A DNA stretch of 64,000 bases from Chitinophagaceae bacterium (GTDB taxonomy: Bacteria; Bacteroidota; Bacteroidia; Chitinophagales; Chitinophagaceae). Numbering within the stretch: position 1 is the first letter of the stretch; each line of letters begins with the position of its first letter. Positions 42,192 to 54,557 of the stretch are shown here, one piece after another. The notes below the pieces were generated by a model, which was not told the DNA's origin, made no database searches, and worked only from the letters and a program-made list of their open reading frames with translations. The stretch lies in assembly GCA_016720585.1 (NCBI GenBank), contig JADKKH010000008.1, positions 208,089-272,088 of the forward strand. The letters are read 5' to 3'. Position numbers and translations under genes: made by a program.

Positions 42192-44418
42192 ATGAAAAAG
42201 ATTATCAACATAAACTTAAGCGGACGGGTGATACCGATCGAAGATGCTGCGTATGAAAAATTGCAGGCTTACGTGGAAAGTTTACGCCGGTATTTTGTAA
42301 ATGAAGAAAGCCGTGATGAAATCATCAATGACATTGAAAGCCGGATCGCTGAATTAATGAATGAAAAAGTTCGTAAAAGTTCGGCAGCGATAACAGAAAC
42401 AGATGTCCAGGAAATCATTACCTCTATGGGTACGGTTGAAGACTTTGAAGCCGTGGATAGTGAAACAGTGACTGCCGGTGCCAATGTGACTTCTCAGCAA
42501 AGCACGCAGCAGAATTATACCAATACTGGTACAACAAAACCCCGGGGAAGGCTTTACCGTGACAGTAATGATAAATTTATTGGTGGTGTGTGTAGTGGTA
42601 TTGCTTCCTACCTGAATGTTGATCCGGCAGTAATACGGTTATTATTTGCCATTATCGGGTTTGGTACCGGTATCGGATTTCTGGCCTACATCATATTGTG
42701 GATCGTATTGCCACCTAAAGACCTGGAAGGATTTTCAGGTAAAAGGCTTTACAGAAATCCCGATGATAAAATTATTGGTGGTGTAGCCGGCGGTCTGGCA
42801 GCCTATTTTAATAAAAAGGCAACGGGTTTGCGATTAATATTTGCAGCACCCTCTATTACTGAATATTTTAATCAGCATACTGGGCAGAATGAGCTGGAGG
42901 ACTGATTTTGACCTGGCATTGAATATCGGGTTTGGTTCCATCACCGGCACTTTCATTCTTACCTATATCATACTTTGGATTGTGTTGCCCGAGGCCAACA
43001 GTGATTATGAAAAAATGGAAATGCGTGGAGAAAAAGTGGATGTAAACCGCATCCGCCAGAATGTAAAAGAAGGCATGGGCAATATGAAAGAAAAGATGAA
43101 AGGTTGGGGAGAGGAAGTAAAGGAATCTGCACAAAATATCAGCAACAAAGCGAAAGAGTTTGCCGGAACAAAAGGAAAAGCCATGGTTTCGGAGTTTAAT
43201 GAATCTGCCCGGCGCAGAAGAAATGGCCTCGGACATGCTATCGGTGTGATATTTAAAGTTTTTTTCCTGTTTATTGCTGGTACGATCGCTTTTGCATTAT
43301 TTGTTTCATTGATTGCTTTATTATTTGGCGGGGTAGCCTGGTGGCCGATCAATAATTTTTTATGGACGAGTAAATGGCAACAGATTTATGCCTGGGGTAC
43401 CCTGATATTTTTCCTGGTAATACCGCTGATAGGTTTTATTACCTGGATCATACGCCGGATTATCAGAGTAAAATCCAGAAATAATTATCTCAGCTGGACA
43501 TTTGGCGGTCTTTGGGTTATTGGCTGGCTGGCTGTTGTCTTATTAGGATCCAGCATCGCCCGGGATTTCAGGGAGTATGAACATACCGAAACGCCCATGA
43601 CCATCAATCAACCGGTGAATGGAAAAATGCTTGTGGCAGTATCACAACCTGTGCTTGAATATACCGGTCGTTTTGACTGGATGAATGACGACGGTGAAGG
43701 ATGGGATCTGTCTTCCGACACATTGAAATTATCAACAGTCAGGTTTGATATTAAAGCCAGTGCAGATGATGCGTATCATGTTGCAATAAAAAAATACAGT
43801 TTTGGAAGAACCGAAGATGAGGCCATTGACCGGGCTGGTAAAATCCAATACACCGTTAATTCCAGGGACAGCATCCTTGATCTTGGAAATGGTTATGCCA
43901 TTGGGAAAGAAAATAAATTCAGGGGTCAACAGGTGGAAATAGAAATACAGGTACCTGTAGGTAAAAAGATACGCTTTGATGAATCTGTGGATGACAAACT
44001 GAATTCAGTAAATGTAAAAGTGCGGAAAAGCTATCGCCGGAACAGAGTTGTGGGCATCGATATTAATGACAACAAGTCTTTCCGTTATCGCCCGGGGATT
44101 GATTATATAATGGAATTAAATGGCCGTTTGAAAGACGTGAATGATACCGGGGCAACTGCGGAGCCTGCCGGCAATTATCGTTACCCGGGCACTGATAGTG
44201 CAGTAAAAAATGAAATTCAACAACAAATAGAAGAGGAAAAAAGGAAACAGGATGAACGTAATAAAGAAAGTGAAAGAAAAATAAAAGAATTGCAGAATAA
44301 ACAAAAGGGAAGCGGCGCCAAAGCAACGGATTTAAAAAAGAAAATAAACCCGGACAATGAGGGTGAAACGTTTGCAGGAGGGCCTTCACCGGTTTCATCA
44401 CTGGTACAGTGGTTCTAG
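42192..44418 (+). pseudogene. PspC-domain membrane protein gene, split by one frameshift
   Basis: Two frames (42192-42905 and 42841-44418) form one gene of about 740 residues. The first part has a N-terminal helical region (VIPIEDAAYEKLQAYVE), then PspC domain 1 (RLYRDSNDKFIGGVCSGIAS to IILWIVLPPKD) and the start of PspC domain 2 (RLYRNPDDKIIGGVAGGLA). The second part resumes with FILTYIILWIVLPEA, then further membrane helices, a periplasmic domain and a Lys/Glu-rich tail. Dropping one C of CCC at about 42849 joins APLLLNILI seamlessly. PspC domains belong to envelope stress systems. Annotated as broken, but a consensus error is likely. Confidence 0.8.
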
Positions 44419-44455
44419 GATAGCAATGAGGACAGAAAAGTACAAATGACGAAAC

Positions 44456-44953
44456 ATGAAAAAAGGCACCTCAATAATATCCGTTCTGCTCTTTATATCT
44501 TTTTTTCTTGCAGCTTGCGCGGGTTCATCTAAATCAATAGGTTCACATCCGGGGAAACAGGCTCCCGTTTCCCGGGAATTGTATGATACGATCGCTCACC
44601 TGGATAGTGTTTTGTTCCAGGCATTCAATAACCGGGACCTGGATAAATTAAAAAGCTTATTTACAGATGACCTGGAATTTTATCATGACAAAGGGGGTCT
44701 GACAAACTACCGTCAAAACATCGATGCATTCAAAAATCTATTCGACAAAAACAATGGACTGAAAAGGGATCTGATTGCGGGTAGCCTTGAAGTTTATGCC
44801 CTGCCTGATTATGGTGCTGTACAGACAGGATTACACCGCTTTTGTCATACCGAAAATGGCCAACCCGATTGCGGCACTTTTAAGTTTGTACATATTTGGA
44901 AAAAACGGGATGGCGCATGGAAAATATCCAGGGTAATAAGTTATGATCATTAA
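44456..44953 (+). CDS. DUF4440 / NTF2-like lipoprotein
   Basis: A 165-residue lipoprotein (signal SVLLFISFFLAACAG). The mature part is an NTF2-like cone fold: LFQAFNNRDLDKLKSLFTDD early, FYHDKGGLTNYRQN, then VHIWKKRDGAWKISRVISYD at the end, typical of DUF4440. Members are ligand-binding or small-molecule converting proteins of mostly unknown role. It is 37 bp downstream of the PspC gene on the same strand and might belong to that unit. A terminator follows. Confidence 0.85.
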   Translation: MKKGTSIISVLLFISFFLAACAGSSKSIGSHPGKQAPVSRELYDTIAHLDSVLFQAFNNRDLDKLKSLFTDDLEFYHDKGGLTNYRQNIDAFKNLFDKNNGLKRDLIAGSLEVYALPDYGAVQTGLHRFCHTENGQPDCGTFKFVHIWKKRDGAWKISRVISYDH

Positions 44954-44991
44954 TCAACTTGGTTGAAGTCCCGGATAATACCGGGTAATAA

Positions 44992-45024
44992 AAATGGCTC
45001 CCGTAAAAAGGGGCCATTTGTTTT
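44992..45024 (+). terminator. Terminator after the DUF4440 gene
   Basis: AAATGGCTCCC and GGGGCCATTT pair with one bulged base around a short A-rich loop, followed by TTTGTTTT. A second small hairpin, CCCGGATAATACCGGG, lies just upstream at 44970-44985. Confidence 0.6.
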
Positions 45025-45101
45025 CTGATACAGGAAGTGATTACACAGCGCTTTGAATAAAATGTGTGGTTTTGCTTTTCCCTGAAATCAAATGCTTCGC
45101 T

Positions 45102-45109
45102 TACCTTTG
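45102..45109 (+). promoter_or_regulatory. Promoter -7 element of gcvT
   Basis: TACCTTTG matches TAnnTTTG exactly, 25 bp before the gcvT start at 45134. No well-spaced TTG is obvious upstream, and no glycine riboswitch is apparent in this leader. Confidence 0.5.
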
Positions 45110-45133
45110 GTCACCTAAAATTAAACTTGTTAT

Positions 45134-46225
45134 ATGATTATCAGGAACACTCCTTTTTTCCGGAAGCATATTGATCTTGGTGCCAAAATGGCTCCATTTG
45201 CCGGCTATAATATGCCTATTTCTTACACTGGCATTAATGATGAACATGCTGCTGTAAGAAAAAATGCCGGTGTTTTTGATGTCAGTCATATGGGCGAATT
45301 TATTTTGAAAGGGAATCAGGCTCTTGACCTGATACAACGGGTAACCAGCAATGATGCAGCAAAACTTAAAGCCGGCCAGGCACAATACAGTTGCCTGCCA
45401 AATGAGGAAGGTGGTATTGTAGATGATTTACTGGTGTACTGCATAGAAGAAAACAATCTCTATATGCTGGTAGTGAATGCTTCCAATATTGAAAAGGACT
45501 GGAACTGGATTCAGAAACATAACCGGAATCATGCAGTCATGCATAACATTTCTGATAAAACCTGTTTGCTGGCGATACAGGGGCCCCATGCTACCAAAAT
45601 TTTACAACCGTTAACGGAGGTGGATATTCTGAACCTTAAATATTACACGTTTGCCATTGGAAAATTTGCGGGCATTGAAAATGTTGTAATAAGCGCAACC
45701 GGTTATACCGGTGCGGGCGGTGTTGAGATTTATTTTGAGGATAAAGATGGAGCTGCAGATATCATCTGGGACGCCATTTTTGCTGCCGGGGGACCACAGG
45801 GAATGAAACCTGTTGGTCTGGGCGCAAGAGATACGCTCCGGCTGGAAATGGGTTTTTGTTTATATGGGAATGATATAGATGATACCACTTCTCCAATGGA
45901 AGCGGGGCTGGGATGGATCACCAAATTCACCAAAGATTTTACCTCGAAAGAAATATTTGCCAGGCAAAAGGCAGAAGGCGTGGAAAGAAAACTGGTAGGA
46001 TTTGTAATGACCGAAAAAGGAATACCCCGGCATGGATATGAAATAAAAGATTTTGAAGGTAATGCAATAGGCTATGTAACTTCCGGAACACAATCACCCA
46101 GCCTGGGCAAAGCCATTGGACTGGGATATGTACGAACGGCCCAGGCGTCCATTGATTCGGATATTTACATCAAGGTCCGGGATAAATTGTTGCAGGCAAA
46201 AGTTTGTAAAATTCCTTTTTCATAA
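45134..46225 (+). CDS. gcvT: Aminomethyltransferase, glycine cleavage T protein
   Basis: A full-length T protein of 363 residues. Recognisable blocks are KMAPFAGYNMPISYTG, GVFDVSHMGEF, the folate-site region LVVNASNIEKDWNWI, SATGYTGAGGVEIYF, GARDTLRLEMGFCLYGND and the C-terminal VTSGTQSPSLGKAIGLGYV. It passes the one-carbon unit from the H-protein-bound aminomethyl group to tetrahydrofolate. The genes for the P and H proteins are not in this window. Promoter element TACCTTTG lies upstream. Confidence 0.97.
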   Translation: MIIRNTPFFRKHIDLGAKMAPFAGYNMPISYTGINDEHAAVRKNAGVFDVSHMGEFILKGNQALDLIQRVTSNDAAKLKAGQAQYSCLPNEEGGIVDDLLVYCIEENNLYMLVVNASNIEKDWNWIQKHNRNHAVMHNISDKTCLLAIQGPHATKILQPLTEVDILNLKYYTFAIGKFAGIENVVISATGYTGAGGVEIYFEDKDGAADIIWDAIFAAGGPQGMKPVGLGARDTLRLEMGFCLYGNDIDDTTSPMEAGLGWITKFTKDFTSKEIFARQKAEGVERKLVGFVMTEKGIPRHGYEIKDFEGNAIGYVTSGTQSPSLGKAIGLGYVRTAQASIDSDIYIKVRDKLLQAKVCKIPFS

Positions 46226-46294
46226 TAAAAGAGTATGGTAAGATTATTGTGATTACCGGTCGTATGTTTTACAGCTTACTACAATCATAGTTCC

Positions 46295-46771
46295 ATGCCA
46301 ACGATTCATCTTACTACATTCATTGCAGCGCCGGTGCAGGTAGTTTTTGACCTCAGCCGGCATATTGGTTTGCACAAAGAATCCATGGCAGCTTTTAAAG
46401 AAGAAGCAGTGGCGGGAACCCGGTTTGGGCTCATTGAAAATGAGGAGACCGTAACCTGGCGGGCAAAACATCTTTTTAAAAGCCGGTTGCTGCGGGTAAA
46501 GATCACGGAAATGAAAAAACCGGATATGTTTATTGGCGAACAACTGGATGGGGATTTTACGCAAATGAAACATGAACATCATTTTAAGCCTTGTGAAAAC
46601 GGCACAATCCTCATTGACCTTTTTCACTTCGAATCTCCCTATGGATTGATAGGCCAATGGGTTAATAACCTGTACCTCACCAACTATATCAGGCGATTGC
46701 TGGAGCAACGCAATAAAACCATTAAACAGTTTGCCGAGAGCGATAAATGGAAGATGCTGCTAATAAAGTAA
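46295..46771 (+). CDS. SRPBCC family ligand-binding protein
   Basis: The 158-residue protein looks like a START/Bet v1-like SRPBCC domain: TIHLTTFIAAPVQVVFDLSR gives the first strand and helix, WRAKHLFKSRLLRVKI and FTQMKHEHHFKP the curved sheet, and the end NLYLTNYIRRLLEQRNKTIK the long helix. Such proteins bind lipids or hydrophobic ligands; no specific substrate can be named. The comB promoter begins 9 bp after its stop codon. Confidence 0.8.
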   Translation: MPTIHLTTFIAAPVQVVFDLSRHIGLHKESMAAFKEEAVAGTRFGLIENEETVTWRAKHLFKSRLLRVKITEMKKPDMFIGEQLDGDFTQMKHEHHFKPCENGTILIDLFHFESPYGLIGQWVNNLYLTNYIRRLLEQRNKTIKQFAESDKWKMLLIK

Positions 46772-46779
46772 GGAATGGG

Positions 46780-46808
46780 TTGCGTTAATTTTTGTTCCTT
46801 TATTTTTG
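46780..46808 (+). promoter_or_regulatory. Promoter of comB
   Basis: TTG at 46780-46782 and TATTTTTG at 46801-46808 are 18 bp apart, fitting the Bacteroidota promoter pattern. The start codon at 46819 follows within 11 bp, giving a very short leader. Confidence 0.5.
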
Positions 46809-46818
46809 CCACCAGATT

Positions 46819-47544
46819 ATGAGTAACAAACCCACGCTTCACACGTCTCTATCCCCCGCATTATTACATTTATATGATTTAAGCAACAGTGTCGTTGTCA
46901 TCATAGATGTATTCCGGGCCACTTCTACCATTGCGTCAGCATTATTTAATGGAGCCAAATGTGTGATACCGGTTGACTCGGTTCCCAAAGCCATTGAAAT
47001 CAGTAAAAAAATCGGCGGGATTGCTGCAGGGGAAAGAGATGGGATCATTGCCGAAGGGCTGGAGCATGGTAACTCGCCTTTAGAGTATGGCCGGGATTTT
47101 ATTGAAAATAAAACACTGGTGCTGACCACCACCAATGGCACCCGGCTTTTGCAAATGGCCCTGGATAATAATGCTGAGAAAATAATAGCCGGTTCTTTTC
47201 CCAACCTTTCTGCTGTTTGTGATTTTTTACTGGCAGAAAAAAAGAATGTGGTATTGGGCTGTGCCGGCTGGAAAGACCGGTTCAACTTAGAAGATACACT
47301 TTTTGCCGGAGCGATCATTAACCGGGTGTCCGCGGCATTTACGGTTCATTGTGACAGCTCCCTGATGGCGGAGATGATGTATGCAAAAAATAAAAATAAA
47401 ATGATTGAATTTGCACCCCGGCTTACACATTATCACCGCCTCGTAGAACGATTCGGTTTAATAGAAGATATTACTTTCTGCCTGACGAATGATGTCGCCA
47501 ATGTACTGCCGGTGTATAGCGATGGGAAGTTGATCGCGCTGTAA
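46819..47544 (+). CDS. comB: 2-phosphosulfolactate phosphatase
   Basis: With start at 46819 the protein has 241 residues. VVVIIDVFRATSTIASAL, GERDGIIAEGLEHGNSPLEY, LVLTTTNGTRLLQMA and LGCAGWKDRFNLEDTLFAG are the conserved blocks of ComB. The enzyme removes phosphate from 2-phosphosulfolactate, a step known from coenzyme M synthesis in archaea; in Bacteroidota the sulfolactate formed may serve sulfonolipid or other sulfonate pathways, which I cannot verify here. The frame opens at 46792, but the family start MSNKPTLHTSL fits ATG 46819. Confidence 0.93.
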   Translation: MSNKPTLHTSLSPALLHLYDLSNSVVVIIDVFRATSTIASALFNGAKCVIPVDSVPKAIEISKKIGGIAAGERDGIIAEGLEHGNSPLEYGRDFIENKTLVLTTTNGTRLLQMALDNNAEKIIAGSFPNLSAVCDFLLAEKKNVVLGCAGWKDRFNLEDTLFAGAIINRVSAAFTVHCDSSLMAEMMYAKNKNKMIEFAPRLTHYHRLVERFGLIEDITFCLTNDVANVLPVYSDGKLIAL

Positions 47545-47576
47545 AAAAAAGTTACCAAGGTACTTCTTTTTTTTGT
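47543..47576 (+). terminator. Probable terminator after comB
   Basis: An A8 run with GTTACC and an opposing GGTACTTC plus T8 form a hairpin with one bulge directly after the comB stop, ending in a long T run. Confidence 0.45.
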
Positions 47577-47729
47577 ACCGTCATCCAATAAAATTTATTT
47601 TTTATTTCTTTCATTTTACGAGGAAATCCGCTTCACATTCTTTTACATTTGCCGATTAACCTTTTTTGATCCCATGGATGGAAAAGTGTTCCTCAAACTT
47701 CAATCAAAAATTTTAAATCGAAAATAGTT

Positions 47730-50700
47730 TTGGCTTTACCGCACCTTGTAAAATACGTTTATACCCATGGAACGGATGAAGTAATCCGCAGAGGAAAAAA
47801 AATTCATGCTATTGGTTTTGTAGAACTGGCAGAATATGATGACCTTTTTGGTACGGCCGTATTCAGGGTAAAAGATGACAGCTACGCCACCTATTACAAA
47901 GTTTATATCCAGCAATTCAAAGACCCGAAATCAATCTCACTCCGCTGTGCCTGCCCGTACAACCTGGGTGATATTTGCCGGCATGAAGCTGCGGCCATGT
48001 TCCAGTTGCAGGACATGCTTGACAGGGGGCACCTGCAGGCGGAAGAAATAGTTTATGACCAGCGGCATACGGTCGCCAAGATGAAAGCCATTGACTTAAA
48101 AACGCTCCGCCTGCTTTCTTCCCCGGAATTATTCATAGAGGCGGAAACATTTCTGCGGACTAAAAAAGCCCATATTGATTTTGCTGAAAATGAACTGGTG
48201 AAAGCCACGGTAAAACTTGATGGGCAGGAATATAAAGTTATCCTCCGCAAAAATGAAGAACGCAATTTTGATACCAGCTGTGACTATGAGGATGCAGACC
48301 ATCTCTTGTGTTTGCCCAAGCTGATCGTGTTTCTGCAATTACTGAATACGTACGGGGCAGGTTATTTCGACAGCATCAGAAACTGGGATAAAGAAAAAAA
48401 TAAATTACTGGAAGCGTATGGATATTCTTTGAAAGATGATCTGAAAGGCAAGTTTGAATTTGCCTATAAAGATGCCAAGCCTTTTTTACGGGTATTGGAT
48501 GTAACTATTAAAAGAGTGGTACAACAACCCACAACACCCAAACCTGTATTGTTACCTCAAAAAGAAAAAGAAACAACGGAGGCTCCTGCGGTACTTGAAG
48601 AAACAGAAGGGACACCCTCGCACCGGTTGGGGGTTGTTTTTAATTTTAATAAGAAGACCTACCCGCAGTTTACTATAGACGTGGTGATCGGGGAACCCAA
48701 TGACAGCCATGAGGCCTTTTCCGGTACGGTTGAAAAATTAGACATCAGCCGGTATGTAAACACCGACAATTTACACGAAGGAGATAAAGAGTTACTGACC
48801 TTACTGCGCAAACTGCAGGAATCAGAGATCAATAAATATATCAGCCGGAATTCTCCTTTTTCGGGCATCTGGGAAAATATCATACACCAGGAAGAAGATG
48901 ATTTGCCGGATGAAACAAAAGAACTGATGGCAGAATACCTGCTGCCGAAACTAAAAAAGATTTTTACTGAATTTGCCAGCAGCCCGTTTATTTTTTTATT
49001 GCCCTATAAAAAAGCATTTAAAACAAATAATCTCGAATCGATGCAATTGCTGGCAGAAGAGGCCAGGCCCCATTTTATTGTAAAGAAAAATTCCGAGTAT
49101 ACGATACAGTGCCGGGTAAAAGCCGGTCCGCTGGAGTTTGAGTTAGGGGATAATGAAGCTGCAAGCCCGCTTTTCTTTTTATATAATAACCAGGCTTACC
49201 TGTGGAAGAATCATGAAGTGATTCTCCTGGTAGAAAAATTTTTACCATCCGGTAAAATGACTGTACCTGCGGAAGATTGGGGCAAAGTCCTGAACGAATT
49301 GGTTATACCGCTGGCAAAAGAACATAAGGTTGACTTTGATAAATCGCTGGTACAGGAAATAAAAGACGGTAACCCCGAGGTGAAATTATTTTTGCTTGAG
49401 AAGGGTGACTTCCTCGTTTTTCAACCTTCGTTCACTTACAAGGGATACGAAACGAAATCAAAAGACCGGGATGAAGTGGTCGTGCCGCAAGGGGATAAGG
49501 TGCTGATCATTCACCGGAACCGGGTGAAAGAAGATGAGTTTATCCGGAATCTTCAAAACCTGCATTCAAGTTTTGTTTTAAATCCCGATTCGGGAACGCT
49601 GGCATTAAAAGGAACAGATGTATTAAAAAATAACTGGTTCTTTTTATTTGTGGATGCGATGAAGGAAATGAAGACGCCGGTATTTGGATTTGAGGCATTG
49701 AAGAACTTCCGGTTTAATACAGCCAAGCCGCAAACAAAAATCTTTATCAGCAGCAACACCGATTGGTTTGATGCCAAAGTGGATATTGTTTTTGGAGACC
49801 AGAAAGTAACGGTGGCGGAAGTGAAAAGGGCCCTGGCGAATAAGCAGCAATTTGTACAACTGAATGATGGTACGCTCGGAATTTTACCGGAAGAATGGTT
49901 AAAAAAATATTCGCTGCTGTTCCGTGTTGGAGAAGGAAAAACGGACTCGCTGAAATTGTCCCGGTATCATTTAAGTGTGGTAGATGAGCTGTATGAAGTA
50001 AGGGATGAAAATGAACTGGTAGTACAACTGGAAGAAAAGTATCAGAACCTCAGGCAGTTTAATAATATAGAAGAAATTGAACCATCGGATCACCTGAAAA
50101 TGATTTTAAGACCCTACCAGGTGGCGGGTTATCAATGGCTGAATTATTTACGGGATATTAAATGGGGTGGGATCCTCGCCGACGATATGGGTCTTGGTAA
50201 AACCGTGCAGGCCCTGTCTTTCATGGAGTATTTTAAAAATAAGGAAGGTGGGTTGAAAGCATTGGTTGTTTGTCCGACAACATTGATTTACAACTGGGAA
50301 AATGAAATAAAAAAATTCACACCATCCCTGACCTATAAGATTCATCACGGTGGTACCCGGACAAGAGTGCGGGAAGAATTATTGGACCATGATGTTACCA
50401 TAACAACCTATGGTACCTTACGCAGTGATATTAAACTGCTGATGAGTATTGATTTTGATTATGTGCTGCTGGATGAAAGCCAGGCCATCAAAAATCCATC
50501 AAGCAAAGTAACCAAAGCGGCCTGTTTATTAAATGCAAAGAACCGCCTTTGCATGAGCGGTACACCTTTACAGAATAATACGTTTGACATTTTTGCACAA
50601 ATGAATTTTCTGAATCCGGGGATGCTGGGAACCATGGAGTTTTTCCGCCAGGAATTTGCAGTCCCCATTGATAAATTTGGTGAAAAGGACCGGAAAGAGC

Positions 50701-51491
50701 ATCTTAAAAAATTCTTTACCCGTTTATTTTGCGGCGGACAAAAGAACAGGTGGCCAAAGACTTACCTGAGAAACAGGAGATGATTCTGTTCTGTGAAATG
50801 GAAGATGAACAACGTAATATTTATGATGCATACCGGAATGATTTCCGCAACCAGATATTAGGTACCATTGAAACACAAGGCATACAAAAATCACAACTGA
50901 CCATTTTACAGGGTCTGATGAAGCTGCGGCAGATATGTGATTCTCCGGCGATACTGAATGAAACCGAAAAATTTGAAAACCATTCTATTAAACTGGATGA
51001 ACTTTCCAGGGAAATAACAGAAAATATCGGCAACCACAAAGCGTTGATATTTTCCCAGTTCCTCGGTATGCTTGCGCTTATCCGGGCAAAACTGGAAGAA
51101 CTGGGGTGAAGTATGAATATTTTGACGGAAGCACGTCCGCACCGGGCCGGCAAATTGCTATTGAAAGCTTTCAGAATAATGAAGAAGTAAGGGTTTCCTG
51201 ATCTCCCTGAAAGCAGGGGGCGTGGGCCTTAACCTTACGGCTGCTGATTATGTATATATCGTTGATCCCTGGTGGAACCCGGCTGTGGAGCAACAGGCTA
51301 TTGACCGAACGCACCGTATCGGGCAAACCAAAAACATTTTTGCCTATCGCATGATCTGCAAGGATACCATTGAAGATAAGATCCTGCTGCTCCAGGAAAA
51401 GAAGCGGGCCCTGGCTAAGGATATCATCTCCGACGATGTCTCTTTTGTGAAGGCATTGACGCGAGAGGATGTGGAATACCTGTTCAGTTAG
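47730..51491 (+). pseudogene. SNF2-family DEAD/DEAH helicase with SWIM zinc finger, three frameshifts
   Basis: The main frame (47730-50783) starts with TTG and includes a SWIM zinc finger (CACPYNLGDICRHEAA, about residues 72-87), a long variable region, and the SNF2 motor: GILADDMGLGKTVQAL (Walker A), LLDESQAIKN (DEAH-like) and RLCMSGTPLQNN. The next frame (50729-51109) has RRTKEQVAKDLPEK; a third piece has FDGSTSAPGRQIAIESF; and 51222-51491 ends with VDPWWNPAVEQQAIDRTHRIGQ (motif VI). Each gap closes with a small shift, near 50735, 51103 (one G) and 51191 (one T), so one protein of about 1250 residues is implied. SNF2 proteins translocate on DNA. Probably intact in life. Confidence 0.85.
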
Positions 51492-51602
51492 GCCATTCAT
51501 GGGCAAATCCGGTTGGTTCATCCCTTATTTCCCAAAAATTAACAGTTTTCCGAAGGTTGAGGGGCCCCTTACGTCTATTTTCGTACACTTATTAAACTGA
51601 CT

Positions 51603-54532
51603 ATGAAGAAGATTTTTACACTATTTATCCTGTTTTTTATGCTGGTTAGTGCTACTATGGCCCAAAAGGCCGATGGAAGCATCAAGGGTAAACTTTTAGA
51701 TACCGCTGCCAAACTTCCCATCAGCGAAGCAACTATCTCTGTTTTACATGTAAAAGATTCGGCGTTGGCCACTTTCACCTTATCCAATAAACAAGGTGCA
51801 TTTGAAATAAAAGGATTAGAAGCGGGCAATTATCAGTTAGTTATTTCTCATATGGGATTTGAAACATTCCGGAAAACCATATCCATTACTCCCACGGATA
51901 AAAATATTGATCTCGGTAGTTTCGGTATTCCCAAGGAATATAAAACACTGGAAGGAGTGGTGGTAACCAATGACGCCCCGGTTCAAATTAAAAATGATAC
52001 CATTCAGTTCAGGGCCGATGCATTTAAAACAAAACCCAATGCAACAGTAGAAGATCTCCTGAAAAAAATTCCGGGAATGCAGGTGGATAAAGATGGCAAT
52101 GTAACCGCCCAGGGAGAATCGGTACAAAAGGTATATGTAGACGGGAAAGAATTTTTTGGAAACGACCCGAAACTGGCCACTAAAAATCTGACAGCAGATA
52201 TGGTGGAAAGTGTGCAGGTTTTTGATGATATGAGCGAGCAGGCGAAGTTTACCAAAGTGGATGATGGCAGCAAACAGAAAGCGGTAAATATCAAATTGAA
52301 GAAAGATAAGAACAAAGGAATTTTTGGAAGAGCCCTCGCAGCCGGTGGTTATGGGGATGGAGGCCGTTATGAAGGAAATTTAAGTTTCAATAAGTTCAAC
52401 GGCAATCAGCGCCTGTCCTTTCTTTTCAATGCGAACAATATAAACAAGCAGGGATTTTCTTTTTCCGATATTATCAGCGCGATGGGGGGCTTTAGTGGTA
52501 TGGGTGGTGGCAGAAATTCAGATGGCGGCGGTGGCGGTGGATTTGGAGGAAGTGGCGGCGGGAGCAGCGGTATGCAAATGACGAGTACACGGGGCGGCGG
52601 TAGCAATTTCTTTGGCGGAGCATCAGCAACCGGGATTACCAAATCATTATCTGCAGGACTTAATTTTAATAATGAGTTTGGAACTAAATTGAAGATAAGC
52701 GGCAGTTATTTTCTGTCCAGTACCGATAACGAACAACGGCAAAACACTTATCGGCAGACATTCTTCCCGGATGATTCCATTACCTACCAGACCAAGAACT
52801 CCAGTTCCAATAATAAAAATCAGAATCACCGCTTTAATGTAAGAGTGGAATACCAGATTGATTCCATGCATTCCATATTATATACACCCAGTCTTACATT
52901 GCAGCATTCGGATAATATGAATGAAGACAGTTCTTCCACGCTGTCCAGTACCCCGTTGCAGCAATACCTTGCCCTGACCAGTAATACCTATAATACCAAC
53001 GTAAGAGATGGATTGAATCTCAGTAATAATATCCTGTTCGGAAAAAATTTCACCGTACTGGCAGAACCATAACCCTCGGTTATACCAATACTTATGGCAC
53101 TAGCAGCAGCGATGGTTTCAATATATCTCCAATCAAATTTTTTAAACCTGATGGAACATCACAGGGCAACAGCAGCCAGAACCAGCAGAATAACCAGGAG
53201 ACAAAAACTAATAATAATACCGTGAGTTTATCTTACACGGAACCGGTAGGTCTGAATAAACTCATTGAGCTTAATTATGCTTATACCGATAATAACAGTA
53301 CCTCCGATAAAAAAGTATTTAACTACAACACCGTAACCGGTAAATATGATATCACCAATTTGTTGCTGACCAATAGTTTTGAAAATGGTTTTGTAGCAAA
53401 CCGTTTTGGTACAAACTTCCGGGTGCAGGAAAAAAAGTACAACTACCAGCTGGGAGTTGCCGTGCAAAGGGCTACATTAACCAGTGACAGCTACCAGGCT
53501 TTGCTGGGAAAAGATTCTGTTACGAACCAGAGTTACACGAATTTCTTCCCTACCGCCAACTTTAACTGGACCCCCAGCCGCACCAAAGGATTGCGCATCA
53601 GTTACCGTGGAAGATCTAACCAGCCTTCTGTTTCTCAGTTGCAGAATGTCCTGGATTTTTCCAATCCGTTGTATGTAAAACCGGTAACCCGGAATTGAAC
53701 CAGGAGTTCAGCCACAACTTTAACCTAGGATATAATACGTTCAATATTCTCACGTTCAAATACCTTGCGGCAAACATCAGCTTCAGCGCTACCAGGAACA
53801 AAATAGTAAACAGCATTGATACCTGAACAAGGCGGTACAACTAACCAAACCGGTTAATCTGAATGGTGCATTTACAACAACTTCATTCTTCACGGTAGGA
53901 TTGCCTTTCTCAAAAATCCTAAGCTCAAGGGTTCCAGCCTCAATTTTACCACGGTGGCATTGTTTAACCGGGATATCAGCCTGTTGTATAAGCAGGAAAA
54001 TATTGGTAAGACCCTTACGTTGACACAAACAGCCGGAGCCAATTTCAGCCTGAAAGAAAAATGGGATCTATCGGCTAATGCCAGCCTTTCTTATTATAAA
54101 ATAAAATACTCGGTGAGTACCGCACTGAATGAGAGCTATCTTTCACAAACGTATTCGGCTGATGTGGCTTATACCTTCAAAAATAACTTTATTCTTTCTA
54201 CAGATATTGATTACTATGTTAACTCCGGCCGGTCAGATGGATTTAACCAAAGCATTCCGCTGTGGAATGCCAGTATGAGCAAGCAATTGTTCAAAAAGAA
54301 AAATGCTGAATTAAAATTTTCTGTTAACGATATCCTGAATCAGAATAAAAGCATTACCCGAAATAATGGCGACAACTATATTGAAGATGTACAAAGCGTG
54401 GTGCTGAAAAGATATTTTATGGTGAGCTTTCTCTTTAACCTGAACAAAATGGGTGGCAAGAGCGGACAAACCGGAATGCCCGGAATGCCGAAGATGATGG
54501 AACGGAATATGCGGAATATGCGCATGTATTAA
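51603..54532 (+). pseudogene. Outer-membrane beta-barrel (TonB-receptor-like) protein, copy 1, frameshifted
   Basis: A signal peptide (FILFFMLVSATMAQ), a carboxypeptidase-regulatory-like domain (SIKGKLLDTAAKLPISEATI, about 24-110), a plug-like domain (ATVEDLLKKIPGMQVDKDGN and VYVDGKEFFGNDPKLATK), and a beta-barrel of repeated amphipathic strands identify a Bacteroidota outer-membrane receptor. A very glycine-rich loop (about residues 295-325) lies in the barrel. The open frame from 51603 ends at 53072; further pieces are 53222-53698 and 53954-54532, with breaks near 53056, 53680, 53820 and about 53915. Following them gives a barrel of about 975 residues. Its substrate is unknown. Confidence 0.82.
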
Positions 54533-54557
54533 TTCGTTGAAACAGGATCAACATAAA

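Noticed and set aside
44954..45133. Glycine riboswitch before gcvT
   Set aside because: The leader holds only a terminator and a promoter element close to the start codon; no room or pattern for a glycine aptamer was seen.
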